This document shows positions 45,277-53,657 of a DNA stretch of 64,000 nucleotides, one piece after another (within the stretch, counting starts at the first letter, position 1; the number at the start of each line of letters is the position of its first letter). The notes beneath the pieces are model-generated. The model was not told the DNA's origin. It saw nothing but the letters and a program-made list of their open reading frames with translations, and made no database searches. The position numbers and the translations under genes were made by a program. Source of the stretch: Streptomyces olivaceus (GTDB lineage Bacteria; Actinomycetota; Actinomycetes; Streptomycetales; Streptomycetaceae); contig NZ_JOFH01000001.1 in NCBI RefSeq assembly GCF_000721235.1, positions 434,001-498,000 of the forward strand, in the 5' to 3' direction.

Positions 45277-45291
45277 TTGCAGAATCGGCAA
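45277..45291. promoter_or_regulatory. Candidate XRE operator TTGC-n7-GCAA
   Basis: Short inverted arms in the 77-nt gap between the divergent XRE-cupin and flavoprotein genes, in an AT-rich patch. This is weak evidence on its own. Confidence 0.3.
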
Positions 45292-45346
45292 CAACATTTG
45301 TCAATACCGGTAGACCCGAGCGACCTTCTCCGTGGAGGTGGTCACC

Positions 45347-46315
45347 ATGACCGAGAAGAAGAAGTCCCCGGCCGGAACGTACGACGTGATCGTCGTCGGC
45401 GGCGGCGCGGCAGGGCTGTCGGCCGCGCTCGTGCTGGGCCGGGCTCGGCTGCGCACCCTGGTCGTCGACGCCGGTGAACCGCGCAACACGCCCTCGGAGC
45501 ACATGCAGGGCTACCTGACGCGGGACGGCATGGCGCCCGCCGAGTTCCTGGCACTCGGCCGGGAGGAGATCGCGCGCTACGGGGTGGAGCTGGTCCGCGA
45601 CCGCGTGACCGACGTGTCGCGGGACGGAGCCGGAGCCGGGGACGCGCCGTTCGCCGTGCGGCTGGCCGGCGGGGAGGGCGCTCGGGCCCGCCGGCTGGTC
45701 GTCACCACCGGGCTCAGGGACGAGCTGCCCGCCGTGCCCGGCGTCGCGGAAAGGTTCGGCCGGGACGTGCTGCACTGTCCGTTCTGCCACGGCTGGGAGG
45801 TCCGGGACGAGCCCTTCGGCGTCCTCGCCGCCGGTCCGCAGAGCGTGCACCAGGCCCTGATGGTGTCCCGCTGGTCGGCCGACGTGCGGCTCTTCCTGCA
45901 CACCGTCGCCGAGGAGGAGCTGTCCGACGACGATCTGCGGCGGCTCGCCGCGGCGGGCGTCGGGGTGGTGCCCGGGGAGGTCGCCGGGCTGCGGATCGAG
46001 GACGACCGCCTCACCGGGGTCCGGCTGGCGGACGGGGCGACGCACGACCGTACGGTGGTGTTCGTCGCCCCGAAGGCGGTCCCGCAGACCGGTCTGATGG
46101 AGCGCCTGGGGGCGGAGTTCCAGGAGACCCCGTTCGGCGCCTACCCCGTGGTCGACCCGACAGGACGCACCACTGTGCCGGGCGTGTGGACCGCGGGCAA
46201 CGCGATGGGCTTCGCCGAGCAGGTCGTGCACGCGGCGAGCGGCGGCTACCGCGCGGCGACCGCGATCGTCGGCGACCTGCTCATGTCGGACCTGGACACG
46301 GCCGTCGCCGAGTGA
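45347..46315 (+). CDS. Thioredoxin-reductase-like FAD/NAD(P) oxidoreductase
   Basis: 322 residues. The ATG at 45347 has GGAGG at 45334-45338. FAD loop VIVVGGGAAGLSAALVLGRARLRTLVVDAGEPRN at residues ~13-46, redox-active-type CPFC in DVLHCPFCHGWEVRD near residue 147, and C-terminal FAD motif VPGVWTAGNAMGF. The NAD(P) loop (FGVLAAGPQSVHQALMVSRW) lacks the classical GxGxxA spacing, so its electron donor may differ from that of thioredoxin reductase. It may belong to the dithiol oxidase or ferredoxin-dependent branch. No thioredoxin gene is adjacent. Confidence 0.85.
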   Translation: MTEKKKSPAGTYDVIVVGGGAAGLSAALVLGRARLRTLVVDAGEPRNTPSEHMQGYLTRDGMAPAEFLALGREEIARYGVELVRDRVTDVSRDGAGAGDAPFAVRLAGGEGARARRLVVTTGLRDELPAVPGVAERFGRDVLHCPFCHGWEVRDEPFGVLAAGPQSVHQALMVSRWSADVRLFLHTVAEEELSDDDLRRLAAAGVGVVPGEVAGLRIEDDRLTGVRLADGATHDRTVVFVAPKAVPQTGLMERLGAEFQETPFGAYPVVDPTGRTTVPGVWTAGNAMGFAEQVVHAASGGYRAATAIVGDLLMSDLDTAVAE

Positions 46316-46376
46316 GGGCGCCCCCGTCCCCGGCCCCTGGGACGACCGCTCGTACGGCGGCCGGCGCACCGTGCTC

Positions 46377-46403
46377 CGCCCCCCCCGGGCCCCGGGGGGG
46401 GCG
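46377..46403 (+). terminator. C8/G8 hairpin after the flavoprotein gene
   Basis: 12-bp perfect arms made almost wholly of eight C and eight G (46377-46388, 46392-46403) with a 3-nt loop, 61 nt after the stop. Confidence 0.65.
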
Positions 46404-46499
46404 TACGGCCGAGGACGGCGGGCCGCGCTCGGGCCGGCCCAGGCAAGCCGTGGAGGCCACCACCCATACGGCAGCGAGCGACGCGTCACTCCCGGTCGC

Positions 46500-46690
46500 C
46501 GGTGAGACACCCGGAGCACCTGGAGCACCCGAGGCACCCAAGATCGCCCGAGGCACCCGGAGACCACCCGGCCGGGGGGGGACAGCGAGCCGCGCTCGGG
46601 GTCACCCAGGGATCGAGACCCGCCAAAGCCCGTAGCGACCTTCCCTGAGCCTCCGTGGGCCTTTGTGGACCTCCGTGGGCCGCCGTCGGC
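46500..46690. repeat. Low-complexity imperfect tandem repeats in a 453-nt gap
   Basis: Between the terminator hairpin and the ligase start, a run of imperfect units around CACCCGGAG/CACCTGGAG/CACCCGAGG (about 46507-46565) is followed by repeated CCTCCGTGGGCC-like units (about 46650-46685). No gene or promoter is evident. Open frames here are repeat translations. Confidence 0.55.
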
Positions 46691-46768
46691 CGCCGGCCAG
46701 GACCCTCCCCCGGGAGCCGCTGCGGTCGCGGGGGTGTGCGGTGGCCGTGTCCGGTGCACCCTGACTGC

Positions 46769-48307
46769 ATGCTGCTTGCCCGGTTGGCCCAGGTGTCCCG
46801 GGAGGTCGCCGAGACGTCGGCGCGGTCCCGGAAGACCGCCCTGCTCGCGGAGCTGTTCCGCGAGGCGGAGGCGGCGGACGTGCCGGTCGTCATCCCGTAC
46901 CTGGCGGGACGCCTCCCGCAGGGCCGGATCGGCGTCGGCTGGAAAGTGCTGGGGCGCCCCGTCCCGCCCGCCGACGCGCCGACCCTGACCGTGCGTGACG
47001 TGGACACCCGCCTCACCCGGCTCGGCGCGGTGTCGGGCGCCGGTTCGCAGGCCGAGCGCACCCGGCTGGTCGGGGAGCTGATGGGCGCGGCCACCGAGGA
47101 CGAGCAGCGCTTCCTGACCGGCCTGCTCACCGGCGAGGTCCGGCAGGGCGCCCTGGACGCGGCCGCCGTCGAGGGCCTGGCCGCGGCGACGGACGCTCCC
47201 CCGGCGGACGTACGCCGCGCGGTGATGCTCGCCGGGTCACTGCAGGGCGTCGCCGAGGCCCTGCTGGCGGAGGGCCCCGGGGCCCTGGACCGGTTCCGGC
47301 TCACCGTCGGCCGACCCGTGCTGCCGATGCTGGCGCACAGCGCGTCCTCGGTCGCCGAGGCGGTCGGCAGACTGGGGAGCGCGGCCGTCGAGGAGAAGCT
47401 GGACGGCATCCGTGTGCAGGTGCACCGCGACGGCGGCACCGTACGGCTCTACACCCGCACCCTGGACGACATCACCGACCGGCTCCCCGAGGTCACGGAG
47501 GCGGCCCTGGCGCTGCCCGGTGAGCGGTTCGTGCTGGACGGCGAGGTGATCTCCCTCGACGCGAGCGGCCGCCCCCGCTCCTTCCAGGAGACCGCCGGAC
47601 GGGTCGGCTCCCGCACCGACGTGGCCACGGCGGCGCGGGCGCTGCCCGTCTCCGTGGTGTTCTTCGACGCGCTCTTCGTCGACGGCCGCGATCTGCTCGA
47701 CCTGCCGCTGACCGAGCGGCACGCGGAGCTGGCGCGGCTGGTTCCCGAGCCGGCGCGGGTGCGGCGCACGCTGGTGCACGGTCCGGAGGGGACGCGGGAG
47801 GCCGAGGAGTTCCTCGCGACGGCACTGGAGCGCGGTCACGAGGGCGTGGTCGTCAAGGGGCTCGACGCCGCCTACAGCGCGGGTCGGCGCGGCGCGTCCT
47901 GGCTGAAGGTGAAGCCCGTCCACACCCTGGACCTGGTGGTGCTGGCAGCCGAGTGGGGCCACGGCCGCCGCACCGGCAAGCTCTCCAACCTCCACCTGGG
48001 CGCCCGCGCCGCCGACGGCTCCTTCACGATGCTCGGCAAGACCTTCAAGGGCCTGACCGACGCGCTGCTGACCTGGCAGACCGGGCGCCTCGGGCAGCTG
48101 GCCGTCGAGGAGCACGGCTGGGGCGTGACCGTACGTCCCGAACTCGTCGTCGAGATCGCCTACGACGGCCTCCAGCGCTCCACCCGCTACCCGGCCGGCG
48201 TCACCCTCCGTTTCGCCCGCGTGATCCGCTACCGCGAGGACAAGCGCCCCGAGGAGGCGGACACCGTGGAGGGGCTGCTCGCCGCGCACCCCGGGGTGGC
48301 GCGGTGA
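46769..48307 (+). CDS. lig: ATP-dependent DNA ligase
   Basis: 512 residues from the ATG at 46769, the same length I remember for the S. coelicolor ATP ligase; longer frames run through repeats. The N-terminal alpha-helical DNA-binding domain spans ~1-180. The adenylation domain has motif I EEKLDGIRVQVHRDG (Lys210 forms the AMP adduct), motif III FVLDGEVISLD, motif IV EGVVVKG and motif V ASWLKVKP. The OB-fold domain is ~390-510. It seals nicks using ATP, in addition to the NAD ligase that bacteria carry. A NUDIX gene overlaps its stop by 4 bases. Confidence 0.92.
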   Translation: MLLARLAQVSREVAETSARSRKTALLAELFREAEAADVPVVIPYLAGRLPQGRIGVGWKVLGRPVPPADAPTLTVRDVDTRLTRLGAVSGAGSQAERTRLVGELMGAATEDEQRFLTGLLTGEVRQGALDAAAVEGLAAATDAPPADVRRAVMLAGSLQGVAEALLAEGPGALDRFRLTVGRPVLPMLAHSASSVAEAVGRLGSAAVEEKLDGIRVQVHRDGGTVRLYTRTLDDITDRLPEVTEAALALPGERFVLDGEVISLDASGRPRSFQETAGRVGSRTDVATAARALPVSVVFFDALFVDGRDLLDLPLTERHAELARLVPEPARVRRTLVHGPEGTREAEEFLATALERGHEGVVVKGLDAAYSAGRRGASWLKVKPVHTLDLVVLAAEWGHGRRTGKLSNLHLGARAADGSFTMLGKTFKGLTDALLTWQTGRLGQLAVEEHGWGVTVRPELVVEIAYDGLQRSTRYPAGVTLRFARVIRYREDKRPEEADTVEGLLAAHPGVAR

Positions 48308-48765
48308 GGCGCAGCGCGGGCCTGCTGCTGCACCGGCGCGGTCCCGGCGGGGAGCGCCAGGTGCTCCTCGGTCACATGGGCGGGCCGTTCTACGCGCGGC
48401 GCGACGCCGGGGCGTGGACCGTTCCCAAGGGGGAGTACGACCCGGCCGAACCGGCGTGGGAGGCGGCCCGGCGCGAGTTCGCGGAGGAGCTGGGGCTGCC
48501 GCCGCCCGAGGGCGAGGCCGTCCCGCTGGGCGAGGTGCGGCAGGCGGGCGGGAAGACCGTCACGGTCTGGGCCGTCGAGGCCGACCTCGATCCGGCGGCG
48601 GTGGTCCCCGGCACCTTCCGCATGGAGTGGCCGCCGAGGTCGGGGCGGGTCGGGGAGTTCCCGGAGCTGGACCGGGTGGCGTGGTTCGGGCCGGACCGGG
48701 CCCGCGAGGTGATCGTGAAGGCGCAGGCCGCGTTTCTCGACCGGCTGGCTGAGCACTCGCACTGA
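48304..48765 (+). CDS. NUDIX hydrolase
   Basis: 153 residues from the GTG at 48304, overlapping the ligase stop (GTGA). The Nudix box is GEYDPAEPAWEAARREFAEELG, with the Arg-Glu-x2-Glu-Glu core (residues ~47-65). The strand before it is AGAWTVPKG. It resembles Nudix proteins acting on nucleoside polyphosphates. Coupling to a ligase suggests sanitising of nucleotides or removal of products in a repair context, but that is an inference. Confidence 0.88.
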   Translation: MRRSAGLLLHRRGPGGERQVLLGHMGGPFYARRDAGAWTVPKGEYDPAEPAWEAARREFAEELGLPPPEGEAVPLGEVRQAGGKTVTVWAVEADLDPAAVVPGTFRMEWPPRSGRVGEFPELDRVAWFGPDRAREVIVKAQAAFLDRLAEHSH

Positions 48766-48879
48766 CGAGACGAATCGCTCGTGCACAGGTACGAGGAACC
48801 ACGCGGCCCGCCCGCGTTGCGGCCGCCCGGGCCGCGCGCCAGGGTCGAAGCACATATCGGCACCCCAGGGAGGTCGGCC

Positions 48880-50265
48880 ATGCCCATCGCGACGGTGAAC
48901 CCGGCGAACGGCGAGACGCTCAGGACGTACGAGGCCATGGGCGAGGAGGAGATCGAGCGCCGGATCGAGCTCGCGGAGGCCACCTTCCGCACGTACCGGA
49001 CGACAGGTTTCTACGAGCGGGCCGGGCTCATGCGCCGGGCCGCCGACCTCCTGGAGGCCGATCAGAAGGAGATCGGCCGGGTCATCACCACCGAGATGGG
49101 CAAGCCGGTCAAGCAGGCCCGCGCGGAGGCGGCCAAGTGCGCGAAGGCGATGCGCTGGTACGCCGACCACGCGGCCGGGCTGCTGGCCGACGAGGAGCCC
49201 GCCGAGGCCGACGTGAAGGACTCCGGCGCCTCCCGGGCCCTGGTCCGCTACCGGCCGCTCGGCCCGGTGCTCGCGGTGATGCCGTGGAACTTCCCGCTCT
49301 GGCAGGTGATCCGCTTCGCGGCACCCGCGCTGATGGCGGGCAACGTCGGGCTGCTCAAGCACGCCTCGAACGTGCCGCGGACCGCCCTGTACCTGGAGGA
49401 CCTCTTCCACCGCGCGGGCTTCCCCGAGGGCTGCTTCCAGACCCTCCTCATCGGCTCCGCCGCGGTCGACGACATCCTGCGCGACGAGCGGGTGCGGGCC
49501 GCCACCCTCACCGGCAGTGAGCCCGCCGGCCGCGCGGTGGCCTCCACCGCCGGGGAGATGATCAAGAAGACGGTCCTGGAGCTGGGCGGCAGCGACCCGT
49601 TCGTCGTCATGCCCTCGGCCGACGTCGACCGGGCCGCCGACGTGGCGGTGACCGCGCGCACGCAGAACGCCGGGCAGTCCTGCATCGCCGCCAAGCGGTT
49701 CATCGTGCACACGGACGTCTACGACGCCTTCGCCGCGCGCTTCACCGAGGGCATGAGGGCGCTGCGGGTAGGCGACCCGATGGACGAGGAGACCGAGGTC
49801 GGACCGCTCTCCAGCGAGCAGGGGGTGAACGATCTCGTGGAGCTGGTCGACGACGCGGTGCGCGGCGGCGCGACGGTGCTGTGCGGAGGCGAACGCCCGG
49901 ACGGTCCCGGCTGGTACTACCCGCCGACCGTGCTGGCGGGCGTCACCCGTGAGATGCGCATCCATCGCGAGGAGGCCTTCGGGCCGGTCGCCACGCTCTA
50001 CCGGGCGGCGGACCTCGACGAGGCGGTGCTGATCGCCAACGACACGGACTTCGGGCTCAGTTCCAACGTCTGGACGCGCGAGGACACCGACGTCGACCGC
50101 TTCGTACGGGACCTGGAGGCGGGGGGTGTGTACGTGAACGGGATGACGGCGTCCCATCCGGCCCTCCCGTTCGGCGGGGTCAAGCGGTCGGGCTACGGGC
50201 GTGAGCTGTCCGGGCACGGAATCCGCGAGTTCTGCAACATCACGACCGTATGGCACGGAGCGTGA
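48880..50265 (+). CDS. NAD(P)-dependent succinate-semialdehyde dehydrogenase-type aldehyde dehydrogenase
   Basis: 461 residues. The ATG at 48880 has AGGGAGG at 48867-48873. Signatures: PIATVNPANGETLRTYEAM start, VLAVMPWNFPLWQVIRFAAPALMAGN, LTGSEPAGRAVAS, catalytic Glu in VLELGGSDPFVV (~234), catalytic Cys in NAGQSCIAAKRF (~268), EEAFGPVA and FGGVKRSGYGREL. This matches the GabD1/SSADH-like branch that starts at PIATVNPA. It oxidises an aldehyde to an acid in the cytoplasm. The exact substrate is not proven. Confidence 0.9.
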   Translation: MPIATVNPANGETLRTYEAMGEEEIERRIELAEATFRTYRTTGFYERAGLMRRAADLLEADQKEIGRVITTEMGKPVKQARAEAAKCAKAMRWYADHAAGLLADEEPAEADVKDSGASRALVRYRPLGPVLAVMPWNFPLWQVIRFAAPALMAGNVGLLKHASNVPRTALYLEDLFHRAGFPEGCFQTLLIGSAAVDDILRDERVRAATLTGSEPAGRAVASTAGEMIKKTVLELGGSDPFVVMPSADVDRAADVAVTARTQNAGQSCIAAKRFIVHTDVYDAFAARFTEGMRALRVGDPMDEETEVGPLSSEQGVNDLVELVDDAVRGGATVLCGGERPDGPGWYYPPTVLAGVTREMRIHREEAFGPVATLYRAADLDEAVLIANDTDFGLSSNVWTREDTDVDRFVRDLEAGGVYVNGMTASHPALPFGGVKRSGYGRELSGHGIREFCNITTVWHGA

Positions 50266-50290
50266 GCCCTGCGCGACTACGATCCCTATT

Positions 50291-50527
50291 GTGAACCGCG
50301 AAGTGACCCTGCCTCTGATCGTCGACGACCGCGGCACGCTCCAGGTCGCCGCGTCCGACGTGAGCAAGCTGCTGCGCACGGTGGGCGGGCGGTGGCTGCG
50401 GCTGGTGGAGACCGGCGAGGGGGGCCTGGACGAGGACACGGTCGCGGCCCTCACCATCGAGCTGGCGAAGCTGGCCGACCGCATCGACGTGGCCTGCATC
50501 GCCCACAGCAGCGACCGCTCCTCCTGA
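50291..50527 (+). CDS. Small conserved hypothetical protein (DUF6213-like)
   Basis: 78 residues from the GTG at 50291. Sequence NREVTLPLIVDDRGTLQVAASDVSKLL, then a helix and VAALTIELAKLADRIDVACIA. No membrane segment or catalytic motif. It appears conserved in Streptomyces at this place upstream of rppA, as far as I recall. Function unknown. Confidence 0.7.
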   Translation: MNREVTLPLIVDDRGTLQVAASDVSKLLRTVGGRWLRLVETGEGGLDEDTVAALTIELAKLADRIDVACIAHSSDRSS

Positions 50528-50533
50528 CGCCGA

Positions 50534-50613
50534 GGGGGGTGTCGTCCGGATCCGGCCGGTTCCAGGCAACGGCGCCTTCCAGACGGCCCCGGCAGGATCC
50601 GGACGACACCCCC
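50534..50613. terminator. Long hairpin with 19-bp perfect arms and 42-nt loop
   Basis: Arms 50534-50552 and 50595-50613 are exact complements. It starts 7 nt after the small hypothetical gene and ends about 157 nt before the rppA start. The loop itself can form a small inner stem (AGGC/GCCT). It acts most simply as a terminator isolating the pigment operon, though the size allows a regulatory role. Confidence 0.6.
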
Positions 50614-50770
50614 GGAGCCTCCCCGCCGGCCGCCGCGGTCCCCGGGACGGAGTAACCCCGCGAGAGATCGCCGTGCCGCTGGGTGATCGTGGATGGGCAC
50701 CCCCGTAACAGGTGCAGCACTTTCCGGCCGGGGGCGTCAACCTTCCGCGAGGCGAAAGCAGGCACGGTTC

Positions 50771-51883
50771 ATGGCGACTTTGTGCAGACCCTCGGTGTCC
50801 GTCCCGGAGCACGTGATCACGATGGAGGACACGCTGGAGCTGGCTCGCCGGCGCCACCCCGACCACCCCCAACTGCCGCTCGCCCTCCGGCTGATAGAGA
50901 ACACCGGGGTCCGCACCCGGCACCTCGTGCAGCCCATCGAGGAGACGCTGAAGCACCCCGGCTTCGAGGACCGCAACAAGCTCTACGAGCGGGAGGCGAA
51001 GGCCCGGGTCCCGGCCGTGATCCGGCGGGCCCTGGACGACGCGGAGCTGCTCACCACCGACATCGACGTGATCATCTACGTCTCGTGCACGGGCTTCATG
51101 ATGCCCTCGCTCACGGCCTGGCTGATCAACGAGATGGGTTTCGAGAGCACCACGCGGCAGATACCCATCGCCCAGCTCGGCTGCGCGGCCGGCGGTGCCG
51201 CGGTCAACCGGGCCCACGACTTCTGCACCGCCTACCCCGAGGCCAACGCCCTGATCGTGGCCTGCGAGTTCTGCTCGCTGTGCTACCAGCCCACCGACCT
51301 CGGCGTGGGCTCCCTGCTCTCCAACGGACTCTTCGGCGACGGCATCGCCGCCGCGGTGGTCCGCGGCCGGGGCGGCACCGGTGTGTCCCTGGAGCGCAAC
51401 GGCTCGTACCTGATCCCCGAGACCGCCGAGTGGATCATGTACGACGTGAAGGCGACCGGCTTCCACTTCCTGCTGGACAAGCGGGTACCGGCCACGATGG
51501 AGCCGCTGGCTCCGGCACTCAGGGAGATGGCGAGCGGCCACGGCTGGGACGCCTCCGACCTGGACTTCTACATCGTGCACGCGGGCGGCCCCCGCATCCT
51601 CGACGACCTCAGCACGTTCCTCCAGGTCGACCCGCACGCGTTCCGCTTCAGCCGGGCCACGCTCACCGAGTACGGCAACATCGCCAGCGCCGTTGTCCTG
51701 GACGCGCTGCGCAGGCTCTTCGACGAGGGCGGGGCCGGCGAGGGGGCTCGCGGGCTGCTGGCCGGTTTCGGTCCCGGCATCACCGCGGAGATGTCCCTGG
51801 GCCACTGGCAGACCGCGGACGTGCGCCGGGACCTGCGCGAGGACATGGCACGGGAACTGCGACGGAGTGTGAGGCAGGCATGA
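50771..51883 (+). CDS. rppA: 1,3,6,8-tetrahydroxynaphthalene synthase (type III PKS)
   Basis: 370 residues from the ATG at 50771, the start used by known RppA proteins (ATLCRPSVSVPEHV). Chalcone-synthase fold with catalytic Cys138 (QLGCAAGGAA), His near 269 (YIVHAGGPR) and Asn near 302 (EYGNIAS). Cys106 in YVSCTGF is also kept. Residue 184 is Ser (SLLSNGLFGDG). It condenses five malonyl-CoA into tetrahydroxynaphthalene. The stop overlaps the start of the P450 gene, and the cupin gene follows, forming the flaviolin pigment operon known from S. coelicolor. Confidence 0.96.
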   Translation: MATLCRPSVSVPEHVITMEDTLELARRRHPDHPQLPLALRLIENTGVRTRHLVQPIEETLKHPGFEDRNKLYEREAKARVPAVIRRALDDAELLTTDIDVIIYVSCTGFMMPSLTAWLINEMGFESTTRQIPIAQLGCAAGGAAVNRAHDFCTAYPEANALIVACEFCSLCYQPTDLGVGSLLSNGLFGDGIAAAVVRGRGGTGVSLERNGSYLIPETAEWIMYDVKATGFHFLLDKRVPATMEPLAPALREMASGHGWDASDLDFYIVHAGGPRILDDLSTFLQVDPHAFRFSRATLTEYGNIASAVVLDALRRLFDEGGAGEGARGLLAGFGPGITAEMSLGHWQTADVRRDLREDMARELRRSVRQA

Positions 51884-53094
51884 GGGAAGAGACGATGTCC
51901 GAGGCGGCGCCGCCGGTCCGTCCGTGGCCGGCGGCCGACCTGCCGGGCAGCGACTTCGACCCGGTGCTGACCGAGTTGATGCGCGAGGGTCCCCTCACCC
52001 GCATCTCGTTGCCCAACGGCGAGGGCTGGGCGTGGCTGGTGACCCGCCACGACGACGTCCGGTTCGTCACCAACGACCCCCGGTTCGGGCGCGAGGCCGT
52101 CATGGACCGGCAGGTCACCCGGCTCGCCCCGCACTTCATCCCGGCGCGCGGCGCGGTCGGCTTCCTGGACCCGCCGGACCACACCCGGCTGCGCCGTTCG
52201 GTGGCCGCCGCCTTCACGGCGCGGGGCGTGGAACGGGTGCGGGAGCACTCCAGGGAGATGCTGGACGAGCTGGTCGACGCCCTGCTGGCGGCCGGTCCGC
52301 CGGCCGACCTCACCGAGGCCGTGCTGAGTCCCTTCCCCATCGCGGTGATCTGCGAGCTGATGGGCGTTCCGGCCTCCGACCGGCAGGCCATGCACACCTG
52401 GACCCAGCTGATCCTGTCCTCCTCGCACGGCGCCGAGGTCAGCGAGCGGGCCAAGCAGCAGATGAGCACCTACTTCTCCGACCTCGTCGGGCTCCGCGCG
52501 GACAGCACCGGCGAGGACGTCACCTCGCTGCTGGGCGCCGCCGTGGGCCGCGGCGACATCACGATGGCCGAGGCGGTGGGCCTCGCGGTCCTGCTGCAGA
52601 TCGGCGGCGAGGCGGTCACCAACAACAGCGGGCAGATGTTCCACCTGCTGCTGAGCCGGCCCGAACTCGCCGAGCGGCTGCGCTCCGAGCCGGAGGTCCG
52701 CCCCCGGGCCATCGACGAGCTGCTGCGCTGGATTCCCCACCGCAACGCCGTCGGGCTGTCCCGGATCGCCCTGGAGGACGTCGGCATCAGGGGGGTGCGG
52801 GTCCGGGCGGGCGACGCGGTCTACGTGTCGTACCTGGCCGCCAACCGCGACCCGGAGGTCTTCTCCGACCCCGACACCGTCGACTTCGACCGCTCCCCCA
52901 ACCCGCACGTGTCGTTCGGCTTCGGCCCGCACTACTGCCCGGGCGGCATGCTGGCCCGGCTGGAGTCCGAGCTGCTCGTCGACGCGGTCCTGGACCGGGT
53001 GCCGGGGCTGAAGCTCGCGGTGGCGCCCGAGGACGTGCCCTTCAAGAAGGGCGCGCTGATCCGCGGGCCCGAGGCCCTGCCGGTGACCTGGTGA
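51880..53094 (+). CDS. Cytochrome P450 CYP158A2-like flaviolin polymerase
   Basis: 404 residues from the ATG at 51880, overlapping the rppA stop (ATGA); an in-frame ATG at 51895 is possible, but the longer form aligns with CYP158A2. The I-helix reads LLQIGGEAVTNNSG, lacking the usual acid-threonine pair, as known for CYP158A2. ExxR is IDELLRWIP, and the heme loop is FGFGPHYCPGG with the axial Cys near residue 352. It couples flaviolin molecules oxidatively into red-brown dimers and trimers. It needs ferredoxin partners encoded elsewhere. Confidence 0.95.
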   Translation: MREETMSEAAPPVRPWPAADLPGSDFDPVLTELMREGPLTRISLPNGEGWAWLVTRHDDVRFVTNDPRFGREAVMDRQVTRLAPHFIPARGAVGFLDPPDHTRLRRSVAAAFTARGVERVREHSREMLDELVDALLAAGPPADLTEAVLSPFPIAVICELMGVPASDRQAMHTWTQLILSSSHGAEVSERAKQQMSTYFSDLVGLRADSTGEDVTSLLGAAVGRGDITMAEAVGLAVLLQIGGEAVTNNSGQMFHLLLSRPELAERLRSEPEVRPRAIDELLRWIPHRNAVGLSRIALEDVGIRGVRVRAGDAVYVSYLAANRDPEVFSDPDTVDFDRSPNPHVSFGFGPHYCPGGMLARLESELLVDAVLDRVPGLKLAVAPEDVPFKKGALIRGPEALPVTW

Positions 53095-53645
53095 GCGGGC
53101 TCGCGGCGGCCGCGGAGGGGCTGCTGGTGCCACCGGGGCAGGGCAGGGTCGTGCAGGCGCCGGCCCAGCACGTGACCTTCAAGGTGACGGGCTCGCACTC
53201 GCGCGCGGCGTCCACCTTCGAGGTGGTCGTGCCGCCGGGCTTCGACGTCGGCGCCCATGTGCACGCCCGCAGCGAGGAGCTGTTCTACGTGCTGGAGGGC
53301 GAGCTGGACGTGCTCGCCTTCGAGCCGCGGCTCCGCACCCCCGACAACTGGCGTACCTGGGAGTCGCCTTCGGGCAACCGGGTGGTCCGCGCGACGCCGG
53401 GCACGGTCATCGTCGTACCGCCCGGCTGTCCGCACGCCTTCGCGAACCCTACGGGCGAGCCGGCCAAGATGTTCTTCCAGGCCAGCCCGCCCCCGGACCA
53501 CGAGCGGTACTTCGAGGAACTGCTGGAGATCCTCGCCGGCGGGGGCCCGCCGGACCACGCGGCCATCGAGGCGCTGCGGGCCCGGTACGACATCGAGCAG
53601 CTGACACCGCTCAGGCCCGGCCAGGACGCTTCCGACCGGGCCTAG
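53091..53645 (+). CDS. momA: Cupin quinone-forming monooxygenase (MomA-like)
   Basis: 184 residues from the GTG at 53091, overlapping the P450 stop (GTGA). Cupin_2 domain at ~45-125: VGAHVHARSEELFYVLEGELDVLAFE gives the metal-binding His-x-His and Glu, and PPGCPHAFANPTGEPAKMFF gives the second motif. In S. coelicolor the equivalent enzyme oxidises tetrahydroxynaphthalene to flaviolin. It is the third gene of the coupled operon. Confidence 0.9.
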   Translation: MSGLAAAAEGLLVPPGQGRVVQAPAQHVTFKVTGSHSRAASTFEVVVPPGFDVGAHVHARSEELFYVLEGELDVLAFEPRLRTPDNWRTWESPSGNRVVRATPGTVIVVPPGCPHAFANPTGEPAKMFFQASPPPDHERYFEELLEILAGGGPPDHAAIEALRARYDIEQLTPLRPGQDASDRA

Positions 53646-53657
53646 CGGATCGGCCTG

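Noticed and set aside
48229..50700. An 823-codon minus-strand open frame
   Set aside because: Antisense to the NUDIX and aldehyde dehydrogenase genes; its codon pattern is that of a shadow.
50683..51879. N-terminal extension of the P450 frame
   Set aside because: It overlaps rppA in another frame. The P450 aligns with CYP158A2 from 51880 onward.
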